Positions 35,468 through 44,362 are shown, counted from the stretch's first letter. The stretch is DNA of 64,000 nt from Elusimicrobia bacterium GWA2_56_46 (GCA_001799575.1 MGTT01000030.1:1-64000), one strand, 5' to 3'. The notes: generated from the sequence alone by a model not told the origin. A program made the numbers and translations.

Positions 35468-37189
35468 CTATTTCCCGGCGCGCCAGGCAAGTAGGGCCAG
35501 GATCAGGAACTGCGAGTCTATCAGGGTTTCCGCGGTCGTGCGTTCCGGGATCTTGCGGAAATAGAAGAAAAGCATCAGGGCTATATAATAAAAGAGGCCG
35601 GCGAAAAGGGCCGAGGCCAGCTGGGGTTTCCAGCCCATGTTTATCAGGAGCACCAGGACGGTTTCCAGGAAAATGAACATGGCGCATAAGGTCAGGTAGG
35701 TGAACTTAGGTCCTGCGGCTTTGTAGAAATTTTCCTTGCCCACTATCATATCGCTGTGCGCGTGGCTTATGCCGAAAAGTACGGAGCGGATGAACACCAG
35801 CAGGACCGCGAAAGCGACGGCCAGGTGGGTGGATTTATATAGTATGGAGCCGTGCCAGAGGCCTGGCGCGTAGGCGCAGACGAAAGCCCAGCCCAGGGCG
35901 GTGACGATGTCCTTGGAGGCCGGAAAATTTCCGGATTTTTCAAGGCCGAACGGCAGCTTGTACGGGTAAAGCATGCCCGCGCCCCAGAAAAAAGCCGTCG
36001 GCAGGAGAACCCTCGGGCCGAGCGTGGCCGACAGGAACACGGCCAGCGCGCCGGAAAGAAAAGCGGCGGCTTTGACCGCGGAACCGAAGCGGATGAAAAG
36101 CAGGCGGTTGGCTTTATCCGGGGCGGCGGTCCCTTTTTCCCCGGCGCGGTTCGCCATATGCAAGCTCAGGACGAAGAGGCCGGCCATCAGCAGGAGTTTG
36201 TCCGAGACGGGGGAATTCTCCAGTTTCATGCAGACGTAGGAGAGTGCCACCGCGGCCAGGGCCGTATAAGCGCCGCTGGTGATGCCGAGCTTCCACAGGA
36301 AGAAGAGGCGTTCTTTCAGCGGATTTTCGCCGGTTCCGGTCAGTTCGCGGATATGCGCCAGGACTTTTTCTATCATCCAGCTGGGCGTGGAGGCGCCGGC
36401 GGTTATGAAGATCTTTTCCCTGCCTTCCAGCAGGGCGGCGTCAAGATCGTCCTCTTTTTCGATGTGTACGGCGGCGGGCGCGAGTTTGCGGCAGATCTGG
36501 AAGAGGCGGGCCGTGTTGGCGGAATTCCTGCCGCCGACCACGATGACAAGATCCGAATTCTTCGACAGGACCACGGTTTCTTTCTGGCGATCCTTTGTGG
36601 GCTTGCAGATGGTGTCGGAGACCGTCAGTTCTCCGGTTTTTTCCCTCAGCGCTTCCACCGCGGCGAGGAAAACTTCCTCTTCCTGCGTGGTCTGGGCCAC
36701 GACATTGGCTTTTTCCATGCGGGGCAGGAGGGAGACTTCGGCGGGGCCGCTGATGACGTGTCCGCGCCCCATGGTATAACCCATAAGCCCGATAACCTCG
36801 GCGTGGTCTTTGTCGCCCACGATGACGGTGTCGCAGCCTTTTTCGGCGTAAGCGGCGATAGTGCGGTGCACGTGTTTGACCAGCGGGCAGGTGGCGTCCA
36901 CCACTTCCAGGCGCCTTTGCCGTATCTCCGTCTCCAACTCCGGCGGGATGCCGTGCGCGCGGATGACCAGGATGGCGTCCTTGTCTTTTATCTCTGAAAT
37001 ATCATTTACGGCGCGGATGTTCTTTTCCCTCAGAGTTTCGATGACCTGGCGGTTATGAATGAGGGGCCCCAGCGTGTAGATGGGCTTTTTGGCGCTCTTG
37101 GCGAGTTCCAGCACTTTATCAATGGCGTTCTTGACGCCCGGGCAGAAGCCGGCGGTGGAAGCCACGGTGATCTGGGGTCTGCGGCGCAT
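35468..37189 (-). CDS. ispH: IspH fused to UbiA-like membrane domain
   Basis: Residues 1-285 are a complete IspH (HMBPP reductase), the last enzyme of the MEP isoprenoid pathway, with the three iron-sulfur cysteines Cys16 (GFCPGV), Cys101 (DATCPLVKH) and Cys195 (DTICKPT) and a TQTT-like active-site region. Residues 290-573 add about eight membrane helices resembling the UbiA prenyltransferase fold: LYPYKLPFGL, ASKDIVTALGWA and HSDMIVGKENF sit where UbiA loops lie. The aspartate-rich motif 1 is largely lost (HMANRAGEKG), so prenyl transfer is doubtful. The ATG at 37189 is chosen because the IspH core begins there. A palindromic repeat lies just upstream. Confidence 0.88.
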   Translation of the reverse strand: MRRRPQITVASTAGFCPGVKNAIDKVLELAKSAKKPIYTLGPLIHNRQVIETLREKNIRAVNDISEIKDKDAILVIRAHGIPPELETEIRQRRLEVVDATCPLVKHVHRTIAAYAEKGCDTVIVGDKDHAEVIGLMGYTMGRGHVISGPAEVSLLPRMEKANVVAQTTQEEEVFLAAVEALREKTGELTVSDTICKPTKDRQKETVVLSKNSDLVIVVGGRNSANTARLFQICRKLAPAAVHIEKEDDLDAALLEGREKIFITAGASTPSWMIEKVLAHIRELTGTGENPLKERLFFLWKLGITSGAYTALAAVALSYVCMKLENSPVSDKLLLMAGLFVLSLHMANRAGEKGTAAPDKANRLLFIRFGSAVKAAAFLSGALAVFLSATLGPRVLLPTAFFWGAGMLYPYKLPFGLEKSGNFPASKDIVTALGWAFVCAYAPGLWHGSILYKSTHLAVAFAVLLVFIRSVLFGISHAHSDMIVGKENFYKAAGPKFTYLTLCAMFIFLETVLVLLINMGWKPQLASALFAGLFYYIALMLFFYFRKIPERTTAETLIDSQFLILALLAWRAGK

Positions 37190-37199
37190 GATTCGGATT

Positions 37200-37319
37200 G
37201 CTGCCGGCGGTTGCAAGTTCGGGGTCCTGTCGACGGGCAGACCTTTTTGCTTCCCTCGGAAGCCTGCGGGACAAAAAGGTCTGCCCGTCGCCACCCCTCC
37301 AACTATGCCCGCCGGCAGC
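37200..37319 (-). repeat. Palindromic intergenic element, copy A
   Basis: A 120-base element bounded by an 11-bp perfect inverted repeat (GCTGCCGGCGG and its complement). Inside is a perfect 19-bp stem, CGACGGGCAGACCTTTTTG at 37231-37249 against 37272-37290, whose loop holds a further GCTTCC/GGAAGC hairpin. Read on the minus strand, the flanks match copies B, C and D (GGAGGGGTGGCG on one side, CGACAGGACCCCGAACT on the other). Confidence 0.8.
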
Positions 37320-37344
37320 GGCCGGTGGGGTTTATATAGTAAGT

Positions 37345-37659
37345 TTATTTCAGCTGTTTGCTGATGTGGGCCCAGGCGTTTTTAAGTTCCACCGTCAGGC
37401 GTCTCAGCTCGGAAGCGCTGACTTTCTCCAGCTTCGCGTAGCGCGACGCGACTTTATCCACCAGTTCGGTATAAGCTTCCCTGTCTATGCTCTTAAGCGC
37501 CTCTACTTTTTCCAGGACTTCGCCTTTCATTCTCAGGGTCCAGCCGGAGATCCTTTCCCGGTTTTTGGCTCCCCGTTCCCCGTAAAGGAAATACGCGCCC
37601 GCCGCGGCGACCGCCGCCAGCCCGACACCCGCCCCGATAAGTTTTCCGGATTTTTTCAT
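37345..37659 (-). CDS. Small membrane-anchored coiled-coil protein, paralogue
   Basis: This 104-residue protein matches the product at 2581-2895 in length and layout: an N-terminal membrane segment (GLAAVAAAGAYFLYGERGAKN), then a charged helical part with the shared GWTLRMKGEVLEKVE stretch and a C-terminal HISKQLK. It is YtxH-like in arrangement only. The ATG at 37659 follows AAGGAGAG; one 18 bases earlier lacks a site. It stands divergent to uvrB and upstream of ispH, without the regulon box found before its paralogue, so the two copies are probably expressed under different conditions. Confidence 0.75.
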   Translation of the reverse strand: MKKSGKLIGAGVGLAAVAAAGAYFLYGERGAKNRERISGWTLRMKGEVLEKVEALKSIDREAYTELVDKVASRYAKLEKVSASELRRLTVELKNAWAHISKQLK

Positions 37660-37752
37660 AAAACTCTCCTTTATCAATAAACGGTTATCCCCTCACCAGC
37701 TATTAGAATATTACAAAATAAAACCGCGTCTGCAAATTGATAAAATCTAGGG

Positions 37753-39774
37753 ATGGGCGAAAAGTTCAGGCTTGTTTCTCCTTTTAAACCGAAAGGCGGC
37801 CAGCCCGCGGCCATTAAGGCGCTGTGCGGGGGGATAAAAGCCGGCAAGGCGAATCAGACCCTGCTGGGCGTGACGGGCTCCGGCAAGACCTTTACCGCCG
37901 CCTCGGTCATAACCGAACTGAACCGTCCCGCGCTGGTAATTTCTCCCAACAAGGTGCTGGCGGCCCAGCTTTATTCGGAGTTCAAGACCTTTTTCCCGGA
38001 TAACGCCGTTGAATACTTCGTTTCGTATTACGATTATTACCAGCCGGAGGCCTACATCCCGTCCAGCGATACCTACATCGAGAAAGACGCTTCCATCAAC
38101 GACCATATAGACAAGCTGCGCCTGAAAGCCACCAGCGCCATACTCAGCCGGCGCGATACCATCGTGGTGGCGTCCGTCTCCTGCATCTATAATATCGGTT
38201 CGCCGGACAACTTTTCCAAGCTCTGCCTGCATCTGCGCCGGGGAGACGCTTACGACCGGCGCGAGCTTACCGGGCGTCTTGTGGCTATCCAGTACGAGCG
38301 CAATGAAACCGAGTTCGCCAGGGGCGTTTTCCGTATGCGCGGCGGCGCCATCGATATTTTTCCGGCCGATATGGAGACGGCCTACCGCGTGGAGCTGGGG
38401 GACAGGATAGAGAGCATCAGGGAGATCCACCCGCTTACGGGCGACACGCTGAAAGAGCATAAGGAAGTCATAGTTTATCCCGCCACCCACTTCGTGGCCG
38501 AACCGGCGGAGCTGGAGCGGGCGCTTTGCGCCATAGAGGCGGAACTGGCCGGGCGCCTCAAAGAACTGAATGCCGGGGGAAAACTGCTGGAAGCCCAGCG
38601 CATCGAGCAGCGCACCCGCTACGACCTGGAGATGATGCGCCAGACCGGCTATTGCCACGGCATAGAGAACTATTCCCGCCATCTGTCCGGCCGGCCCTCC
38701 GGCGAGCGCCCGCTGTGCCTGCTGGACTATTTCCCGAAAGATTTTCTGCTTTTTATGGATGAGTCGCACGTGAGCGCGCCCCAGATCCGCGGTATGTACC
38801 ACGGCGACCGCTCGCGCAAGCAGACGCTGGTGGATTTCGGCTTCCGCCTGCCGTCCGCCCTGGACAACCGTCCGCTCAAATTTTCGGAGTTCGAGGCCAT
38901 GCGCCCCGCCACCGTTTTTATGTCCGCCACGCCGGGGCCGTACGAACTGGAGGTCTGCGGAAAGGAAGATATAGTGGAGCAGATCATCAGGCCCACCGGC
39001 CTGGTGGATCCGGAAGTCACAATACTCCCGGCCCGGGGCCAGATAAGAACGCTCATCGGCGAAATAGAGAAGCGGGCCGCCAAAAAAGAACGCTCGCTGG
39101 TTCTGACCCTCACCAAGAAGACCGCCGAGGATCTGAGCGAGTTCCTGGCGGAGAAAAAGATCAGGGCGCGGTATATCCATTCCTCCATGGACACTTTACA
39201 GCGTCTGGACATCCTGCGGGATTTCAGGAAAGGGGACTTCGACGTTCTGGTGGGCATAAATCTGCTGAGGGAGGGGCTGGACATCCCGGAGGTAACTCTT
39301 GTCGCCATACTGAACGCCGATAACGAGGGCTTTCTCAGGAGCGACACCACGCTGGTGCAGATCTCCGGCCGCGCCGCGCGGAATCTCAAGGGGAAGGTGA
39401 TCCTTTTCGCCGACCGGGAGACGGGTTCCATGAAACGCGCTTTGGGCGAGATGAGCCGGCGCCGTTTGATCCAACTGGCCTACAATAAGGAACATAACAT
39501 AAAGCCGGAGACCATCCGCAAGAAACAGATGGAGTACGACGAACTGCACACCCAGGAAAAACGCGCCGCTTTCCACCTGGTAGGGGCGGTGGCCGCGGCG
39601 GACGTGAACAAAGGCAATATCAAAGGCATCATGAAAGAGTTGGAAAAGCAGATGAAAGACGCCGCCGATAACCTCAACTTCGAACTGGCCAAAGAATTAA
39701 GGGACCGTTTGTTCGAACTGCGGGATATGGGCGCGGGCCGGCGCGGCGCCGGAAGGATGAGGGATGAGGGATGA
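37753..39774 (+). CDS. uvrB: UvrB excinuclease subunit
   Basis: This 673-residue protein is the DNA-damage-verifying helicase of nucleotide excision repair, working with UvrA and UvrC. Walker A is GVTGSGKT (about 39-46), the damage-probing beta-hairpin region contains YYDYYQPEAYIPSSDTYIEK, DESHV is the helicase box and later motifs include GLDIPEV and ISGRAARN. The UVR domain that contacts UvrC is at the C-terminus (about 625-665). Length is typical. The last four codons lie within a GGATGAG tandem repeat that runs into the next gene, so the C-terminal RMRDEG is repeat-encoded. Confidence 0.97.
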   Translation: MGEKFRLVSPFKPKGGQPAAIKALCGGIKAGKANQTLLGVTGSGKTFTAASVITELNRPALVISPNKVLAAQLYSEFKTFFPDNAVEYFVSYYDYYQPEAYIPSSDTYIEKDASINDHIDKLRLKATSAILSRRDTIVVASVSCIYNIGSPDNFSKLCLHLRRGDAYDRRELTGRLVAIQYERNETEFARGVFRMRGGAIDIFPADMETAYRVELGDRIESIREIHPLTGDTLKEHKEVIVYPATHFVAEPAELERALCAIEAELAGRLKELNAGGKLLEAQRIEQRTRYDLEMMRQTGYCHGIENYSRHLSGRPSGERPLCLLDYFPKDFLLFMDESHVSAPQIRGMYHGDRSRKQTLVDFGFRLPSALDNRPLKFSEFEAMRPATVFMSATPGPYELEVCGKEDIVEQIIRPTGLVDPEVTILPARGQIRTLIGEIEKRAAKKERSLVLTLTKKTAEDLSEFLAEKKIRARYIHSSMDTLQRLDILRDFRKGDFDVLVGINLLREGLDIPEVTLVAILNADNEGFLRSDTTLVQISGRAARNLKGKVILFADRETGSMKRALGEMSRRRLIQLAYNKEHNIKPETIRKKQMEYDELHTQEKRAAFHLVGAVAAADVNKGNIKGIMKELEKQMKDAADNLNFELAKELRDRLFELRDMGAGRRGAGRMRDEG

Positions 39775-39782
39775 GGGATGAG
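39755..39782 (+). repeat. Tandem heptamer (GGATGAG)x4
   Basis: Four perfect GGATGAG units run from 39755 to 39782. They encode the end of UvrB, contain its stop codon and provide GAGGG-type ribosome-binding sequence for the next gene. Similar degenerate heptamers lie at 45552, 56134, 60748 and 61991. Confidence 0.9.
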
Positions 39783-39792
39783 GGAATACGGC

Positions 39793-40884
39793 ATGAATAC
39801 TCAACTTGGCGTCATCGAAGGGTTTTACGGGGAGCCGTGGAGCTGGGAGGAACGCGCGGAATACGCGCCCTTCCTGAAACGGCACGGCTTTTCGTTCTAC
39901 ATCTACGCGCCGAAAGCGGATCCCTATCTGCGCAAAAAATGGCGAGAGCCTCTCCCGGAAAGCCGCGAGCGGGAACTCACCAGTTTGTCCGCCCGCTGCC
40001 GCGCCGCCGGCATAGAGTTCGGCGTCGGCTTCAGCCCTTACGAGATCTACCTGTCCCCGTTCGACGAAAAGGCCAAGGGCCTGCTTCAGAGCCGTATAGA
40101 CGCGTTCAACCGTATCGGGACGGACAAGTTCGGCCTGTTGATGGACGACATGAGAGGCGATTTACCGGAACTGGCGAAACGCCAGGTGGAGATAGTCAAC
40201 TGGGCGGCCGCGCGTTCCGAAGCGAAACAATTGATCTTCTGCCCCACTTATTATTCCCTGGATCCCGTGCTGGAAAAACTTTTCGGAAAAAAACCGGAGG
40301 ATTATCTGGAGCGGTTAGGCAGGGAGCTGGATCCCAAGGTTCGCCTTTTCTGGACCGGGGAGGCGGTCTGCTCCAAAAGTTACAGCGAGGAGCATCTCCG
40401 CGCGACGGCGGGAACGCTTGGCCGCAAGCCATTCCTCTGGGATAATTACCCGGTGAACGACGGCCCCAGGATGTGCAAGTTCATTCATCTCAGGCCCGTT
40501 ACCGGCCGCCCGTCCGGAATCGGGCGGTGGCTTGACGGCCACGCGGTGAATCCTATGAACCAACCGACGCTTTCAAAAATACCGCTGCTCACGCTGAAAT
40601 TCAGTTATGAACGCGGCGCCGCATACGCGCCAGATACGGCTTTCCGCGAAGCGGCGGAGACGGTCACCTGCCGGGAGATGGCCGCGCGGCTGGAAAAAGA
40701 TCTGCCCGATTTTATGGACCGGGGCCTGGATCAATTGACGGACGATGAGCGCGCCCGGCTTAAGGATGTCTATAAGGGGTATCTGAATTCCGGCGAAAAT
40801 TCAACCGCCGGGGCCGCGCGTGAAGTGATAGACTGGCTTAACGGCCGCTACACGGTAACCAAGGATCTTTTCCTCACGCAGTAG
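39793..40884 (+). CDS. GH84-family beta-N-acetylglucosaminidase
   Basis: This 363-residue protein matches the catalytic barrel of glycoside hydrolase family 84 (O-GlcNAcase/hyaluronidase-like): GVIEGFYGEPWSWEER at the N-terminus, YIYAPKADPY, the catalytic aspartate pair Asp118-Asp119 in LLMDDM, and FLWDNYPVNDG. It lacks a signal peptide and the extra domains of secreted toxins, so it should act in the cytoplasm on GlcNAc-containing sugars or proteins. The ATG at 39793 is preferred; one 15 bases earlier lies inside the heptamer repeat. It follows uvrB by 18 bases, and the pairing appears to have no functional logic. Confidence 0.88.
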   Translation: MNTQLGVIEGFYGEPWSWEERAEYAPFLKRHGFSFYIYAPKADPYLRKKWREPLPESRERELTSLSARCRAAGIEFGVGFSPYEIYLSPFDEKAKGLLQSRIDAFNRIGTDKFGLLMDDMRGDLPELAKRQVEIVNWAAARSEAKQLIFCPTYYSLDPVLEKLFGKKPEDYLERLGRELDPKVRLFWTGEAVCSKSYSEEHLRATAGTLGRKPFLWDNYPVNDGPRMCKFIHLRPVTGRPSGIGRWLDGHAVNPMNQPTLSKIPLLTLKFSYERGAAYAPDTAFREAAETVTCREMAARLEKDLPDFMDRGLDQLTDDERARLKDVYKGYLNSGENSTAGAAREVIDWLNGRYTVTKDLFLTQ

Positions 40885-40951
40885 GCGTGGGTTGTTGCGC
40901 GGCTTTGCGGTAAACAGTTAATATAAATGCCGGTTATATAAGGAGAACACG

Positions 40952-42265
40952 ATGAATAGGGCGAAAGGAACGATTTTGTTTTTTATTATAGTTCTGGCCG
41001 GCGGCCTGCCTGTTTCGGCCCAGCAGGAAACTTCCGGGACGGAAACGCCGGCGGCCGCGATTCCCGTAATAAAACCCTCGCTCCCGCCCGGCGGGATGGC
41101 GGCCGAATGGGAATTTCTAAAAACCCGCGGCAAAGATAAGGACGAAGATGTCGCGGCCATCGTTCTGCCGGAACTGTCCGACTGGCTGAAGCTTTACCCC
41201 GATTCCGAATACGCCGCCGAGGCGCAGCTTTTGAAGGCGGAGATCCATCTGACGCTGGGGGACTACAGATCCGCCATCGTGGATCTTTTAAAGCACACGC
41301 AGGAATATCCGGAGTCAGGCTTGAACGCTTCCGCGGTGAAACTTCTGAACGAGACGATAGACAAAAAAATGGATAAAAAAATGAAGCTCGTTCTGAGCGA
41401 GGCCGGGAAAGCTCCCGAAGCCGGCGGCAAGGCGGAGAGACTGGCCGCGCTCCTGAAAAAACTGGCGGAGCGTGCGGGAGAAGAGCTTTATGAGCCGGTC
41501 GCGGGGGAATTGGGGGAATTTTCAGGCAGATTCCCGTCGTATGCCGGGCGGGACGAACTGTATTTTGCCCTGGGGGAGCTGCATTCTAAAAAGGAAGAAC
41601 ATCTCCGGGCCCGGCTGGCATATGAAAAACTGATCGCGCTGTATCCGGACAGCCGGCTTATGGTGAAGGCTAAGAGGTCCCTGGGGGACGTGCTGGCTGA
41701 TGAACTTAAGGATTACGACGGCGCCATAAGCGTCTATCAGGATGTGGCCGCGAATTATCCGGGAACCGAAGAGGCGTGGGCGGCTTACGGCCAACTGGCC
41801 AAACTGTCGGAGCGTCAGAAAAAATACGGCCTCGCCGTGGACGTGCACGAAAAGATAATCGCGCTTTATCCGGAGAAAGCCGCGGCTTACGATTCTTTCC
41901 AGGCTGAAGCCAGGATCCTGCGGGACGAACTGTCGAAGCCGGCGGAGGCGGCGGCGGTTCTGGGGAGGCTCGCGGATAAGTACAAGGGGGAGAAAGCGAT
42001 AGAGGCGCTCTATCTGGCCGCTAAAATAGCGAAGAAGGATCTTAAGGACCTGGAAGCCGAGATAAAGATGTATGACAGGATTTCCACCGAGTATACGAAC
42101 GACAAGGAAGCGCCGAAAGCGCTTTTCGCTTCGGCTGAGGCTTACGAGGCCGCCCAGAATTTCGAGAAAGCCAGGGAGTACTATGGGAAAGTTTCGGAAA
42201 AATATCCCGAGGATTCCCTGTCCGCCAAAGCCCAGAAACGCCTCAACGCGATAATAAACAAATAG
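40952..42265 (+). CDS. Tetratricopeptide-repeat periplasmic protein
   Basis: This 437-residue protein has a signal peptide (about 1-24, ending PVSA) followed by TPR helices: WLKLYPDSEYAAEAQLLKAE, LIALYPDSRLMVKAKRSLGD, VAANYPGTEEAWAAYGQLAK and YGKVSEKYPEDSLSAKAQKR repeat roughly every 35-40 residues. The form resembles YbgF/CpoB or BamD-type scaffolds, but no domain identifies a partner. AAGGAG lies before the ATG. It stands alone between the GH84 gene and accessory DNA. Confidence 0.8.
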   Translation: MNRAKGTILFFIIVLAGGLPVSAQQETSGTETPAAAIPVIKPSLPPGGMAAEWEFLKTRGKDKDEDVAAIVLPELSDWLKLYPDSEYAAEAQLLKAEIHLTLGDYRSAIVDLLKHTQEYPESGLNASAVKLLNETIDKKMDKKMKLVLSEAGKAPEAGGKAERLAALLKKLAERAGEELYEPVAGELGEFSGRFPSYAGRDELYFALGELHSKKEEHLRARLAYEKLIALYPDSRLMVKAKRSLGDVLADELKDYDGAISVYQDVAANYPGTEEAWAAYGQLAKLSERQKKYGLAVDVHEKIIALYPEKAAAYDSFQAEARILRDELSKPAEAAAVLGRLADKYKGEKAIEALYLAAKIAKKDLKDLEAEIKMYDRISTEYTNDKEAPKALFASAEAYEAAQNFEKAREYYGKVSEKYPEDSLSAKAQKRLNAIINK

Positions 42266-42298
42266 AGGTAACGCCGGGCTAATTAGCGTTGGGTTACG

Positions 42299-42326
42299 CC
42301 CCGCAGGATAGTAAAGCGGGGGCCTG
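42299..42326. repeat. Short hairpin repeat shared with copy C
   Basis: The 26 bases from 42301 to 42326 are identical to 50227-50252. CCCCGC (42299-42304) and GCGGGG (42316-42321) form a six-bp hairpin. This is the outer half of the palindromic element C standing alone, so that element appears to be modular. Confidence 0.8.
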
Positions 42327-42379
42327 TGACCCACCCTGCATAAAGGCTGCGCACTTGATGATTGCGCGGCGTTTAGGAA

Positions 42380-42414
42380 CCCGACAGGACGCTGTCGGGG
42401 TGGTCTGCTAGAGT
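42380..42414 (+). promoter_or_regulatory. Palindrome plus -10 module, copy 1
   Basis: CCCGACAG (42380-42387) and CTGTCGGG (42392-42399) form a perfect 8-bp inverted repeat around GACG. TAGAGT (42409-42414), a -10-like box, begins 10 bases after its end. The module recurs at 52509 and 63741 with the same spacing and lies before the BRO-domain gene. Confidence 0.55.
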
Positions 42415-42459
42415 ATTTACGGTCAAAGTGGGTGCCAGCCACGGGGGAAGGGAGTTGGT

Positions 42460-43284
42460 ATGACAGACTCAATGGTTGTTTTTAAGGGAAATAAAATCAG
42501 GCGGGTTTTACATAAAAACGAGTGGTGGTTTGTTGTTGAAGATATCGTTTTGGCGCTTATTGATTCCAGTGACGTCAAGCAGTACGTTCAGCGCATGAAA
42601 CAACGCGATCCTGAGCTTGCCAAAGGGTGGGTACAGATTGTACATACCCTTGAGGTTTCCACGGGAGGCGGGAAACAGAAAATGAATTGCGCCAATACGG
42701 AGGGCGTTTTCCGCATAATCCAGTCGATCCCTTCCCCAAAGGCCGAGCCATTCAAACGATGGCTGGCAAAAGTTGGTTATGAGCGCGTCCAGGAGATAGA
42801 AAACCCCGAACTGGGCACGAAAAGAACGCGCGCCTTGTTTAAAGCCAAGGGATATTCGGACGAGTGGATAGAGAAACGGATGCGGGGCATTGCGATCCGA
42901 GAAGAGCTTACTGATGAATGGAAGAGCCGGGATGTTAAACAGCCTAAAGAATACGAAATCCTCACCGCCGAAATAGCAAAAGCGGCGTTTGGAATAACCC
43001 CATCGTTGCATAAAAATTTAAAAGGACTAAAACGGGAGAACTTAAGGGACCATATGACGGATCTTGAATTGATCTTCACAATGCTTGGCGAGGCATCCAC
43101 CACAGAGATCGCCAGGGTAGATGATGCGCAGGGTTTTATCGAAAACAAGCATGCGGCGGTTAAAGGCGGGAGCGTCGCTGGAAAAGCCCGGAAAGACCTT
43201 GAAAGAAAAACCGGCAAGAAGGTAGTTTCCAGTGAAAACTATCTTAGCGAGCCCGAAAACCGGAAGAGACTCGGCAGAAAATAG
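42460..43284 (+). CDS. BRO-N domain protein, DinD-like antirepressor
   Basis: This 274-residue protein begins with a BRO-N domain (about 5-110; VRRVLHKNEWWFVVEDIV-like start and EGVFRIIQSIPSPKAEPFKRWLAKVG), the domain of phage antirepressors. The rest resembles the DNA-damage-inducible DinD group (EITNRIAR-type IAIREELTDEWKSR and AKAAFGI near 175). BRO proteins bind DNA. GGGAAGGGAG lies before the ATG. It is a lone accessory gene between repeats; a DNA-damage response is suggested by the family and by the palindromic promoter upstream. Confidence 0.82.
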   Translation: MTDSMVVFKGNKIRRVLHKNEWWFVVEDIVLALIDSSDVKQYVQRMKQRDPELAKGWVQIVHTLEVSTGGGKQKMNCANTEGVFRIIQSIPSPKAEPFKRWLAKVGYERVQEIENPELGTKRTRALFKAKGYSDEWIEKRMRGIAIREELTDEWKSRDVKQPKEYEILTAEIAKAAFGITPSLHKNLKGLKRENLRDHMTDLELIFTMLGEASTTEIARVDDAQGFIENKHAAVKGGSVAGKARKDLERKTGKKVVSSENYLSEPENRKRLGRK

Positions 43285-43366
43285 CAGTGAAAAAATAGCG
43301 TAGCGAAAGGCTCCTGCTGCTTTTTGATGACTGACTAACGCTTCGTGCGTGAGTTTAATGAAGGGG

Positions 43367-43483
43367 TGCCCGGCGGGTATGGGTGGAGGGGTGGCGGGGC
43401 CGTGCCTTTTCGACCCAGCAGGCCGCCGATGGAACGCGAAAAGGCACGGCCCCGACAGGACCCCGAACTGGCAGCCGTCGGCA
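43367..43483 (+). repeat. Palindromic intergenic element, copy B
   Basis: About 117 bases. GGGGCCGTGCCTTTTCG (43396-43412) pairs perfectly with 43437-43453, one more pair extending it. The flanks match copy A: GGAGGGGTGGCG on the left and CGACAGGACCCCGAACT on the right, although the stem sequence differs. It lies between the BRO gene and the SDR gene in the 243-base gap. Confidence 0.8.
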
Positions 43484-43527
43484 TTACATCTTTCTTCAGT
43501 TATCATGCACTTGTTAAGGAAAATATT

Positions 43528-44346
43528 ATGAATAATAATGTGGTTTTGATCACGGGGGCTTCTTCGGGGATCGGAAAAGCTGCGGCTAAGCTGCTGCTTG
43601 CCAAAGGCTACAAGGTTTACGCCGGCGCCCGCCGCGTCGACAACCTCAAAGAACTTGAATACCTCAGCGCCAGGATCATGTCCCTGGACGTCACCGAAGA
43701 AGACTCCCTCAAAAAAGCCGTCGAAATGGTAATGGAGACCGAGGGCCGCCTGGATATCCTCGTCAATAACGCCGGCTACGGCGCCCACGGCGCCATAGAG
43801 GACGTTCCGATGTCCGAAGCCCGGCGCCAGTTCGACGTCAACCTCTTCGGCCTCGCCCGCCTCACTCAGCTGGCCCTCCCCATAATGCGCAAACAGGGCT
43901 CCGGAACTATAGTCAATATCTCTTCCATAGCCGGCAAGATCTCCCTGCCGCTCGCGGGCTGGTATCACGCCACAAAGCACGCTCTGGAGGCTTACTCCGA
44001 CGCCCTGCGCCTGGAAGTCGGACGCTTCGGGATAAAGGTTATACTTATCGAGCCGGGCGCGATAAAGACGGAATGGGACACCGTGGCTTTGGCGAACCTT
44101 TCAAAATACTCCGGCTCCGGCCCTTACGCGGATCTGACCGGCAGGATGACGAATAAGTTCAGGGCCGGCTACAGGAAAGGGGCGCCAGGTCCGGAAGTGG
44201 TGGCTGAAACAATTCTCAGGGCGCTCCGCTCCGGCCGCCCGGCCGCCCGCTACGCGGCGCCTTTCCAGGCCAGGGCCGCGCTTTTTTTAAAGCGCTTCCT
44301 GCCGGACAGGGTTCTGGACGCCGTGATCAGGTTTTTCCTTAATTAG
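43528..44346 (+). CDS. Short-chain dehydrogenase/reductase (SDR)
   Basis: This 272-residue classical SDR oxidoreductase has the cofactor-binding TGASSGIGKAAA motif (about 9-20), NNAGYGAHG (about 83-91), the catalytic Ser in NISSIAG and YHATKHALE (Tyr and Lys). The Arg/Arg pair after the second strand (YAGARRVDNL) suggests NADPH. It is closest in style to SDRs with a C-terminal helical extension used on lipids or steroids, but the substrate is unknown. The ATG follows AAGGAAAA. Its stop lies inside a TTAGCACTC half-site before the hrcA promoter. Confidence 0.9.
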   Translation: MNNNVVLITGASSGIGKAAAKLLLAKGYKVYAGARRVDNLKELEYLSARIMSLDVTEEDSLKKAVEMVMETEGRLDILVNNAGYGAHGAIEDVPMSEARRQFDVNLFGLARLTQLALPIMRKQGSGTIVNISSIAGKISLPLAGWYHATKHALEAYSDALRLEVGRFGIKVILIEPGAIKTEWDTVALANLSKYSGSGPYADLTGRMTNKFRAGYRKGAPGPEVVAETILRALRSGRPAARYAAPFQARAALFLKRFLPDRVLDAVIRFFLN

Positions 44347-44362
44347 CACTCCCCCGCGGGTA

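Noticed and set aside
35852-36997. 381-residue plus-strand frame opposite ispH
   Set aside because: The IspH cysteine motifs and membrane helices lie on the minus strand; this frame is Gly/Gln/Arg-rich shadow.
37747-39180. 477-residue antisense frame within uvrB
   Set aside because: UvrB motifs are complete on the other strand and this frame shows no domain.
42460-43284. Prophage remnant around the BRO gene
   Set aside because: No integrase, structural or lysis gene lies nearby; a single BRO/DinD-like gene does not make a prophage.
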